A stretch of 22,563 nt of DNA from an uncultured Acetatifactor sp. GTDB lineage: Bacteria; Bacillota; Clostridia; Lachnospirales; Lachnospiraceae. The stretch is from NCBI GenBank assembly GCA_947631715.1, contig CANRMK010000004.1, forward strand, positions 1 to 22,563. The letters run 5' to 3'. Below the pieces are notes generated by a model. It was not told where the DNA came from. It searched no databases and was given only the letters and a program-made list of their open reading frames with translations. Both the position numbers and the translations under genes were made by a program. Shown here piece by piece: positions 14,994-21,335 of the stretch. The stretch's first letter is position 1. Every line of letters begins with the position of its first letter.

Positions 14994-16448
14994 ATGAACC
15001 TATCCTCAAACTTAGACGAAAACATACAGTTTCTCCGAGACAATCTCCCACTTGAAAAAAGCTTTGACCTGATGAGCAGATCCCTGACATTGGGACAGAC
15101 AAAAGCCTTTTTCCTGGGCGTCAACGGTTTTTGCAGGACTGAAATCCTGCAGCAGATCTTCTCGGACCTGCAGGATCCTTTGTACATGCTGAATGACAGG
15201 GTGGAGGATATCGCCGATTACCTGAATGCAAAAATAGGATATGCGCAGGCGCGTCTCACCGATTCCTGGGACGATCTGTTCCGAAATGTGCTCAGCGGGC
15301 CCGCCGCGCTGTTGATCGACGGATTTTCTCAGGCGATTCTCATTGACGTGCGCACATACCCGGCGAGAGGCATCTCGGAACCGGATCTGGAAAAGATCAC
15401 AAAAGGCGCCCATGACGGTTTTGTCGAGACGCTTCTATTCAATGCAAACCTGATCCGCCGGCGGATTCGATCGCCCAGACTTTGCTTTTCCATGCACGGC
15501 GCAGGCACGGAAAGCAGAACGGACATAGCCATCGCATACCTGGAAGACCGTGCAGACAAGGCGCTGCTGCAAAAAATATCGGAAACTATCGATTCCCTGC
15601 AGATTTCCTCCCTGACTATGGGCGCTAAAAGCCTGGAGGAGATGCTCCTGCCAAAGCACTGGTGGAACCCTCTGCCCAGCATTCAGACCACAGAACGTCC
15701 GGACGTGGCCTGCAGCTACCTGTTGGAGGGATATATCCTTATCCTTGTGGACAACTCTCCTCTGGTTCTGATCCTGCCCGGAACCGTTTTCCAGTTTACC
15801 CAAAGCCCGGAGGATTACTACAACAGCCCCTCTGTAGGCACTTACTTCCGGCTTGTGCGGTTACTGTGCATTCCGGTGAGTCTGCTTGTCATGCCTTTGT
15901 TCTTACTGTTTGCGGCCCATTATCCGGATCTGTCCCTGAAATGGGAGCTGATCTCGGAAAAGACTTCTCCTCAGAGAATGCTTTTTTACGTGCTGGCGGT
16001 AGAATTTTTACTGGATCTGTTCAAGTATTCTTCTTCTCTAAGTTCGGGAAAATTTTCCGGTTCCATGTCCCTGATCAGCGGCCTGATCATCGGGGATATC
16101 GCAGTAAGTCTACACTGGGCTTCCTCCGAGGTGCTGTTCTATGCCGCTGTGACCATGCTGGCCTCCCTCTCCATTAACGGAACCGAGTTTGCGGACGGGC
16201 TGCGGCTGTACCGGATCATTATGATACTGGCCACGGGATTCTTCCGGCTGCCCGGCTTTTTGATCTCGCTCGCCCTCATTCTGCTCTCAGCTGTCACAAC
16301 ACCCACTTTCGGCGGATTCAGTTACCTGTGGCCCCTGTTTCCCTTTAATGCGGAGGCTCTCGGACGGCTGCTCTTCCGCAGTCCCACGCCAAAAGCCCAG
16401 CCACCCAAGGTGTGGGGCCGGGGAAAAATAAAAAAAAGCAAGCCTTAG
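14994..16448 (+). CDS. GerA-family spore germination protein, SpoVAF-like
   Basis: A 484-residue membrane protein. The N-terminal soluble domain (about 1-270) has the GerA-family pattern, including ERPDVACSYLLEGYILILVD (about 228-247), the family's most conserved stretch. It is followed by QSPEDYYNSP and a C-terminal block of about five membrane helices (about 285-460). Family members sit in the spore inner membrane, where SpoVAF helps ion or dipicolinate release triggered by germinant receptors. It is called SpoVAF-like because the gene stands alone, without the B and C subunits that accompany true GerA receptors. A weak GAGAG lies 9 bases before the ATG. The lysine-rich tail KIKKSKP is encoded by the reverse complement of the tRNA terminator. 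No promoter was found with confidence in 14783-14993. Confidence 0.85.
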   Translation: MNLSSNLDENIQFLRDNLPLEKSFDLMSRSLTLGQTKAFFLGVNGFCRTEILQQIFSDLQDPLYMLNDRVEDIADYLNAKIGYAQARLTDSWDDLFRNVLSGPAALLIDGFSQAILIDVRTYPARGISEPDLEKITKGAHDGFVETLLFNANLIRRRIRSPRLCFSMHGAGTESRTDIAIAYLEDRADKALLQKISETIDSLQISSLTMGAKSLEEMLLPKHWWNPLPSIQTTERPDVACSYLLEGYILILVDNSPLVLILPGTVFQFTQSPEDYYNSPSVGTYFRLVRLLCIPVSLLVMPLFLLFAAHYPDLSLKWELISEKTSPQRMLFYVLAVEFLLDLFKYSSSLSSGKFSGSMSLISGLIIGDIAVSLHWASSEVLFYAAVTMLASLSINGTEFADGLRLYRIIMILATGFFRLPGFLISLALILLSAVTTPTFGGFSYLWPLFPFNAEALGRLLFRSPTPKAQPPKVWGRGKIKKSKP

Positions 16449-16468
16449 GCACATCTGCCTGGCTCGCT
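16424..16468 (-). terminator. Rho-independent terminator of tRNA-Gly
   Basis: On the minus strand AGCGAGCC pairs with GGCTTGCT (one mismatch), and inside it AGGCA pairs with TGCCT around a GATG loop. A long T-tract TTTTTTTATTTTT follows. It lies about 19 bases after the tRNA and overlaps the last codons of the convergent SpoVAF-like gene. Confidence 0.78.
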
Positions 16469-16478
16469 GCCCGCGGGC
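16469..16478. repeat. 10-bp GC-rich perfect palindrome
   Basis: GCCCGCGGGC sits between the tRNA terminator hairpin and the T7 run that follows the tRNA 3' end. It could extend the terminator structure or serve in 3'-end processing; no specific role is supported. Confidence 0.4.
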
Positions 16479-16486
16479 ATAAAAAA

Positions 16487-16559
16487 AGCGATAGACGGGA
16501 CTCGAACCCGCGATTTCCACCTTGGCAAGGTGGCGCTCTACCAACTGAGCCACTATCGC
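16487..16559 (-). tRNA. tRNA-Gly (anticodon GCC)
   Basis: A 73-base cloverleaf on the minus strand. The acceptor stem is GCGATAG/CTATCGC with discriminator U. The D arm is GCTC-AGTTGGTA-GAGC, and the anticodon arm is CCACC-TTGCCAA-GGTGG with GCC in the loop, which reads the glycine codons GGC and GGU. The T arm is GCGGG-TTCGAGT-CCCGT. The CCA end is not encoded; the gene is followed directly by a T run. It is a single tRNA gene with its own promoter about 120 bases upstream and a terminator behind it. Confidence 0.96.
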
Positions 16560-16642
16560 ATGTATTGTATGCTATCGCATACAAATTTGGAAGGTATGAA
16601 GTTGATAAATAGTTTCCGTTACCCCCATGCGCAATCTTCATG

Positions 16643-16683
16643 AGAATAACCACCGCCGTGTTTCCCACAGCAATGGTTATTCT
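16643..16683 (-). repeat. 18-bp inverted repeat overlapping the tRNA promoter
   Basis: Arms AGAATAACCA and TGGTTATTCT (10 bp, perfect) flank an inner stem. On the minus strand that stem pairs as TTGCTGTG with CACGGCGG using three G-U pairs, leaving a GGAAA loop. The upstream arm covers the -10 box of the tRNA promoter, so it could be an operator. No T-tract follows, so it is not an ordinary terminator for the SDR gene. Confidence 0.6.
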
Positions 16684-16707
16684 ACATGGTATTTTTCTAA
16701 ATGTCAA
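16679..16707 (-). promoter_or_regulatory. Sigma-A promoter of tRNA-Gly
   Basis: On the minus strand TTGACA (16707-16702), a 17-bp spacer and TAGAAT (16684-16679). Transcription should start near 16672, giving a precursor with a leader of about 113 bases before the mature tRNA 5' end. The -10 is inside an inverted-repeat arm. Confidence 0.72.
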
Positions 16708-16752
16708 CCATTATTTTAAAAAAATTTCCTCAGATTTTCCGTCAGGCGGGCT

Positions 16753-17595
16753 TTATACTCCCAAATAGCAGTGGAATCCGCCGTCTACAGGCAGAATCAC
16801 ACCTGTCACAAAGCTGCTGCCCTTGGGGCTGACCAAAAACAGCAGCGCGCCGATCAGATCCTCGGGATCACCGTATTTTCCCATAGGCGTACTGTCAATG
16901 ATCTTCTGGCTTCTGGGCGTCGGTGTGCCGTCCGGGTTAAAATGCAGCGCATGATTCTGTGTCGTCTGGAAGAAACCGGGCGCCAGCGCATTTACACGGA
17001 TACCGCTCTTTGCAAAATAGTTTGCCGCCCACTCCGTAAAGTTGGAGATCGCTGCCTTTGCGCTGGAGTATCCCGGAATTCTGGTCAGCGGGCCGTAAGC
17101 GCCCATGCTGGAGATGTTGATGATGTTAGCATTGTCCTGTCCCACCATGCTGGCGCCAAAAATCTGGGTCGGCAGCATAGTGCCGTACAGATTCAGATCC
17201 AGCTCCTTGCGCACATTTTCCATATCGGTGGTAAAGAAGTTCAGCATGTCCCCCTCAATGTCAGCAAACTGATCCTGGGGAATCGCCGCGCTCTTTACCG
17301 CGCCGCCTGCACAGTTCACCAGAATATTGATCTTGCCCCACTTGTCCAGGATTACTTTTCTCGCCTGTTCCAGGCTGTCCTTGCTGAGTACATCTGCAGC
17401 GACGGTGATCGCCTCTCCGCCGGCCTCCTCAATGTCCTTTTTCACAGCTTCTCCGTGCTCTGCCTGTCTTCCCAGGATCGCAACCTTGGCGCCGCACAAT
17501 GCCAGCGCTCTGCAGAACATTCCGCCGATGATACCGCTTCCGCCCGTGACCACGGCCACTTCATCTGACAAGTCAATTTGAAAAGGTAATTCCAT
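16753..17595 (-). CDS. SDR-family oxidoreductase, mannonate oxidoreductase (YjmF/UxuB)-like
   Basis: A 280-residue short-chain dehydrogenase. The cofactor motif VTGGSGIIGG is at about 16-25, NCAGG at 94-98, the catalytic Ser in INISSMGAYG (162/163), and Tyr-x3-Lys in YSSAK (Y176, K180). APGFFQT and VTGVILPVDGGF near the end are also family-typical. The insert around FADIEGDMLNFFTTDM and the overall look resemble the SDR-type D-mannonate oxidoreductase (fructuronate reductase) of Gram-positive bacteria, which reduces D-fructuronate in glucuronate breakdown. No other uronate gene is nearby, so substrate is uncertain. The ATG at 17595 is preferred because AAGGAGG lies 6 bases upstream; an in-frame ATG at 17616 is inside a hairpin. 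Confidence 0.88.
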   Translation of the reverse strand: MELPFQIDLSDEVAVVTGGSGIIGGMFCRALALCGAKVAILGRQAEHGEAVKKDIEEAGGEAITVAADVLSKDSLEQARKVILDKWGKINILVNCAGGAVKSAAIPQDQFADIEGDMLNFFTTDMENVRKELDLNLYGTMLPTQIFGASMVGQDNANIINISSMGAYGPLTRIPGYSSAKAAISNFTEWAANYFAKSGIRVNALAPGFFQTTQNHALHFNPDGTPTPRSQKIIDSTPMGKYGDPEDLIGALLFLVSPKGSSFVTGVILPVDGGFHCYLGV

Positions 17596-17609
17596 GATGT
17601 CCTCCTTCC

Positions 17610-17629
17610 TCCGCATAAGTACATGCGGA
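17610..17629 (-). repeat. Short hairpin in front of the SDR ribosome site
   Basis: TCCGCAT and ATGCGGA form a 7-bp stem with a 6-base loop in the minus-strand leader, ending just before AGGAAGGAGG. It buries the upstream in-frame ATG (17616), which supports the start at 17595, and could affect access to the ribosome site. Confidence 0.45.
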
Positions 17630-17648
17630 ACAGCATTGATTTATCTTT

Positions 17649-17677
17649 ATTTTAGCACAGTATCTCAAAATTGTCAG
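17649..17677 (-). promoter_or_regulatory. Sigma-A promoter of the SDR gene
   Basis: On the minus strand CTGACA (17677-17672), a 17-bp spacer and the extended -10 TGCTAAAAT (hexamer 17654-17649). The start should be near 17642, with a leader of about 47 bases. Confidence 0.7.
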
Positions 17678-17740
17678 TAAAAAGATACGGGCTGCCTTTC
17701 GTTTTATATTTCTTTTCCATCGCGCTGCAATAACAGGATT

Positions 17741-17772
17741 TTGACCGAAAATTGACTTTTCCGGTGTATAAT
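17741..17772 (+). promoter_or_regulatory. Promoter with 11-bp TTGAC direct repeat (regulator/kinase operon)
   Basis: TTGAC occurs at 17741-17745 and again at 17752-17756, exactly 11 bp apart, and TATAAT is at 17767-17772. The second repeat is too close to the -10 (10 bp) to be an ordinary -35, which points to an activator-dependent promoter like those of PhoB/PhoP-type regulators. The module at 19870-19901 has the same spacing and 23 of 32 identical bases. Autoregulation by the regulator encoded just downstream is the simplest reading. Confidence 0.72.
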
Positions 17773-17823
17773 ATAAAAGAAACCTTTAAATAATCACACC
17801 AACGCGGGACCGGGGAGGCCAGT

Positions 17824-18501
17824 ATGAGACAAAAGATCCTGATTGTCGATGATGAAGAGATGCTGACAGATCTTCTGGCAGCGCATTTAAAGGACTGCGG
17901 CTATGAAACGCTGACTGCAAACAGCGCAAGCCGCGCCATCACGCTGCTGTCCGGACAGCCGGATCTAATCCTGTTAGATATCAATATGCCGGGAATGGAC
18001 GGAATGAAACTGTGCAGGACTATCCGGGAACATGTGAGTTGTCCTATCCTCTTTCTGACTGCGCGTGTAGCAGAGCAGGACATGATAAACGGCCTCAGCT
18101 ATGGCGGGGACGATTACATCACAAAACCGTTTCATTTAAACGAGCTGACCGCCCGCATCGCAGCACATCTGCGCCGGGACGAAAGATGCCGGCAGAAACA
18201 GGCCGTATTGACGAGCGGATTTCTACTCGTAAATCTGTCCGAGCGGAAAGTCTGTTACAGAGAAACTCAGATCCCGTTCTCCCGGCGGGAATTCGATCTG
18301 ATAGAATTTCTTCTCTCCAACGCCAACAGAGTATTTGACCGGGATAAGATCTATGAGTCCGTATGGGGCTATGATGCCGAGGGAGACAGCAGTGTGGTCA
18401 AGGAGCATGTGAGAAAGATCCGGGCCAAATTCAGGGAATACACAGGCGAAGAGTTCATAGAGACCGTATGGGGAGTGGGATATCAATGGAAAAAATCATG
18501 A
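17824..18501 (+). CDS. OmpR/PhoB-family response regulator of the lipoprotein module
   Basis: A 225-residue regulator. The receiver domain (about 1-118) has the acidic pair D9/D10, phospho-acceptor D52 in LLDINMPGMDG, T79 in LFLTA and K101 in TKPF. The C-terminal winged-helix domain (about 128-225) has FSRREFDLIEFLLSNANRVFD and ends ETVWGVGYQWKKS. OmpR-type regulators usually bind direct repeats about 11 bp apart, which is the spacing of the TTGAC repeats before this gene and before the solute-binding lipoprotein. The ATG follows GGGGAGG by 5 bases. The kinase gene overlaps its end, so the pair is translationally linked. It is similar in layout to the regulator at 2089-2781 but clearly a different protein. 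Confidence 0.93.
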   Translation: MRQKILIVDDEEMLTDLLAAHLKDCGYETLTANSASRAITLLSGQPDLILLDINMPGMDGMKLCRTIREHVSCPILFLTARVAEQDMINGLSYGGDDYITKPFHLNELTARIAAHLRRDERCRQKQAVLTSGFLLVNLSERKVCYRETQIPFSRREFDLIEFLLSNANRVFDRDKIYESVWGYDAEGDSSVVKEHVRKIRAKFREYTGEEFIETVWGVGYQWKKS

Positions 18502-19862
18502 AAAAATACAGAGACCTTTCTTTTCGCAGGGCATTTTTGCTGACCGTTCTCACTACATTTGCGGCCGTGGTCTGTCTGTCCGCAGCCGCGATCCAAATCT
18601 GCAGGGCTTTTCGGAATTATCTGCTGCCCGAACCCAATGAGGTGATGATAAAAATAGAATACCAAAACGGGGACGGCAGCCCCTGTTCCATAGGGCAAAA
18701 GGTCATTTTGGACCGGGAGCCCCTGCAGATTCCCCGGCTTGCCGTAATAGCGGAGAATGGCGATCCGGCATCAGAGCTGGCGGATCTTTCTTCTATCAAG
18801 GTTTCTGCCGTGAGGCTGGAGAGGAGCATTGACATGATCGGCCCCAGGCGCCGGCTGGCATATCAGATATGCGGCATCCTGATGATTCTTCTCCCCGGCC
18901 TCTTCTCCGTAGCGGGAATCCTTGTCAGCGGCTTCCTTTTTTACCGGCTGAAAATGAATCGGCCTCTCACTCTCTTAAATCAAGCCACCGATGAGATCGC
19001 CTCCGAAAATCTTGATTTCACCCTGGAGTACAAAAGTCAGGACGAGCTGGGACGGCTGTGCGCTTCTTTTGAAAAAATGCGCCAAGTGCTCCTGGAAAAC
19101 CACAAGGCATTGTGGAACATGGCGGAGGAGCGCCGACTGCTGCAGGCATCAGTGGCTCACGATCTGCGCAACCCTATCGCCATTCTGACCGGTTATACAG
19201 AATACCTTAAGATCGGCCTGGAAAAAGAAACCCTTACCCGGAATCAGCTCGCGGCTGCCGCGGAACGGCTGAACGATACTGCGGAACGGCTGAACCAATA
19301 CACCGAATCCGTACGGCGCTTAAATCGGATAGAGGATATGGAGCTTCATCTCACGCCGATAAATATCCGGGAATTTGCCGAAAAAATGGCTGCAGACTTT
19401 CGGATCCTGGCGGAAGATGCCAAAATATGTCTGGAGACCGTCTGTCTTCTGCCTGGCGGGAGCGAGGCGTCCTCTGATACCGCTTCCCGGAATAGACAGG
19501 CTGGAGAGATAGACCGCGATGTGGTATACCGAATCGCGGAGAACCTGATGAATAATGCCCTCCGCTCTGCCAGAGAAAAGATCAGGATCACTTTCAGGAC
19601 AGAGGAATCGGATCTTGCCGGAAACAGGCGTTTCTTCACAATAGAAATCTGTGATGACGGGCCGGGCTTTCCGGAAGAGCTGTTAAAAGAAAAGAACAGA
19701 TCTTCCGCATATCTGCACAGGCCAGCCGGAAAAGAGCGAAGCGGGCTTGGACTTGCCATCGCAGATATTCTGTGCCGGAAGCACGGCGGGCGGCTGGAAA
19801 TTTCCAACTGCAGAGAGCCGGGTCACAGCGGTGCGGCAACAAAAATCTTTATCGCTTCTTAA
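18486..19862 (+). CDS. Membrane sensor histidine kinase of the lipoprotein module
   Basis: A 458-residue kinase. TM1 is at about 14-40, a short outer domain of about 70 residues follows, TM2 is at about 117-143 and HAMP at about 144-196. H215 in SVAHDLRNPIAILTGY is the phospho-acceptor. The ATPase domain has the N box (ENLMNNALRSA), G1 (DDGPGFP, 370-376) and G2 (RSGLGLAI). The outer domain is too small for a typical ligand pocket, so it may sense through a partner such as the lipoproteins encoded next; that is inference. Two starts are possible: ATG 18486, with GGAG about 10 bases upstream, and ATG 18498, which forms an ATGA overlap with the regulator stop. I chose the first. Confidence 0.92.
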   Translation: MEKIMKKYRDLSFRRAFLLTVLTTFAAVVCLSAAAIQICRAFRNYLLPEPNEVMIKIEYQNGDGSPCSIGQKVILDREPLQIPRLAVIAENGDPASELADLSSIKVSAVRLERSIDMIGPRRRLAYQICGILMILLPGLFSVAGILVSGFLFYRLKMNRPLTLLNQATDEIASENLDFTLEYKSQDELGRLCASFEKMRQVLLENHKALWNMAEERRLLQASVAHDLRNPIAILTGYTEYLKIGLEKETLTRNQLAAAAERLNDTAERLNQYTESVRRLNRIEDMELHLTPINIREFAEKMAADFRILAEDAKICLETVCLLPGGSEASSDTASRNRQAGEIDRDVVYRIAENLMNNALRSAREKIRITFRTEESDLAGNRRFFTIEICDDGPGFPEELLKEKNRSSAYLHRPAGKERSGLGLAIADILCRKHGGRLEISNCREPGHSGAATKIFIAS

Positions 19863-19869
19863 TATTTTT

Positions 19870-19901
19870 TTGACGGTTATTTGACCTTTACCGCCTATAA
19901 T
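19870..19901 (+). promoter_or_regulatory. Promoter with 11-bp TTGAC direct repeat (lipoprotein genes)
   Basis: TTGAC at 19870-19874 and 19881-19885 (11 bp apart) and TATAAT at 19896-19901. Layout and spacing equal those of the promoter at 17741-17772. It lies directly after the kinase stop codon and gives a leader of about 115 bases before the solute-binding protein. Confidence 0.72.
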
Positions 19902-19914
19902 CTCCCTGTCTGGA

Positions 19915-19954
19915 TCAAATACCTGCAGCATGCACCGGCATCAGGTCAAATACC
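19915..19954 (+). repeat. TCAAATACC direct repeat in the lipoprotein leader
   Basis: TCAAATACC occurs at 19915-19923 and 19946-19954, 31 bp apart (about three helical turns), downstream of the predicted transcription start. It could be a second binding site or part of leader structure; chance is also possible. Confidence 0.3.
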
Positions 19955-20022
19955 CCGTTCGCATCAGCGGAACCGACGTGATCCATTGCTGCACAAAATC
20001 ATTTCATCAGGGAGGTTTTCTT

Positions 20023-21294
20023 ATGTTTCAGATCCGAAAAAAATTACTTTTCAGAAAAAAGGCCATAGTAATGGCGCTGGCGATAGCCGTTCTTTCAGGC
20101 TGCGGGCAGGACCAGCAAAGAGAGGGGCCGATCACCCTCACATACGCCACGTTTGCACTGGACTTTGAGATGGAACAGTGGATCGCCCAATGGAATCAAT
20201 CTCAGGACAAATACCGGATAGAGATCGCGGAGTACGAAAGCAGCGATACTGGGCTGGCGCAGCTGAACAATGAGATTATGTCCGGGAACGCGCCGGATCT
20301 GTATGATCTTTCCAACATCAATGTAAGCAGCTTTATCTCCAAGGGTCTTCTGACAGACCTGAATCCTTATCTGGACGGAGATGAGGGGATCAGCAGAGAG
20401 GAGCTTCTGGCAGATGTCCTCAAGACCTATGAAAAGGACGGCGGTCTCTATGGGATCATGCCGGAATTCCGGCTGGAGCTTCTGGCAGGCAAAAAGGCTC
20501 TTACAGGTGACATGTCCGACTGGACGATGGACCGGCTGATGCAGATGATAGAGGGGCTCTCACCGGATGAGATCCTGGTAGACGGACTTGCCCCCATGGG
20601 CCTGCTCCGGGCCGTTCTGGAAACGGACATGGGCGATTTCGTGAACTGGGACGAGGGCGCCTGCTCCTTTGACGGAGAGAAGTTCAAGAAGCTGCTCACC
20701 ACAGCAGCTTCTATGGAAACCGTTATGTTAGAGGAAAAGGAACTGTCGGAGGGCCTGCAAAGTGGAAAAGTACTGCTCAGCAGGATTTATGTCACGGATC
20801 TCACGGAGTACGTGAACAGTATAAAAGCCTTTGGAGACGAAGAAGTCTCCCTGCTGGGCTTTCCGTCCGAAGCGGGCGGGAGAGCCGTCCTTACAGCGCG
20901 AATGCCCGTGGGAATCTCCCAGACCTGCAAAGAAAAGGAGGGCGCATGGGAATTCGTGCGCTCACTGCTGGAAGAGGAATTCCAGAGAACTCATGTGAGA
21001 TTCTGCCTCCCGGTCAGGCTGGATGTTCTGAGGGAGGGCTTTGAGCGAGTCATGACCGAAAATCCCTACGGGGACGACCCCGGATCGGAGAGCTGGCAGC
21101 CTGCCACAGAAGAAGAGATCAACGCTTTATATGATGGCCTCTGCCGGCTGAAATACAGCAGTATTTATGATCAGACTCTCTGGAATATCATATCGGAAGA
21201 GGCAGAGCCATATTTTAACGGCGAAAAGACTGTGGAGGCAGTCATGGAAGTAATCCAGAGCAGAGCGTCTCTGTATGTGAGTGAAAATTACTGA
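20023..21294 (+). CDS. Extracellular solute-binding lipoprotein (SBP_bac_1-like)
   Basis: A 423-residue lipoprotein. Basic residues (RKKLLFRKK) and a hydrophobic segment lead to the lipobox LSGC with C27 as the lipidated residue. The mature part resembles the family 1 solute-binding proteins of sugar ABC transporters: ITLTYATF, MEQWIAQWNQ, then IMSGNAPDLYDLSNI, SKGLLTDLNPYLDGD and GGLYGIMPEFRLELLAG. The ATG at 20023 has GGGAGG 8 bases upstream; the open frame reaches 19930, but the extra residues are not signal-like. It has its own TTGAC-repeat promoter right after a kinase gene. No permease or ATPase gene is visible, so it may be a sensor partner for the kinase rather than a transport component. 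The ligand is unknown. Confidence 0.88.
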   Translation: MFQIRKKLLFRKKAIVMALAIAVLSGCGQDQQREGPITLTYATFALDFEMEQWIAQWNQSQDKYRIEIAEYESSDTGLAQLNNEIMSGNAPDLYDLSNINVSSFISKGLLTDLNPYLDGDEGISREELLADVLKTYEKDGGLYGIMPEFRLELLAGKKALTGDMSDWTMDRLMQMIEGLSPDEILVDGLAPMGLLRAVLETDMGDFVNWDEGACSFDGEKFKKLLTTAASMETVMLEEKELSEGLQSGKVLLSRIYVTDLTEYVNSIKAFGDEEVSLLGFPSEAGGRAVLTARMPVGISQTCKEKEGAWEFVRSLLEEEFQRTHVRFCLPVRLDVLREGFERVMTENPYGDDPGSESWQPATEEEINALYDGLCRLKYSSIYDQTLWNIISEEAEPYFNGEKTVEAVMEVIQSRASLYVSENY

Positions 21295-21335
21295 TCAGCA
21301 AAACCGGAAAGAATGTTTCATATGCGGAGGTCAAA

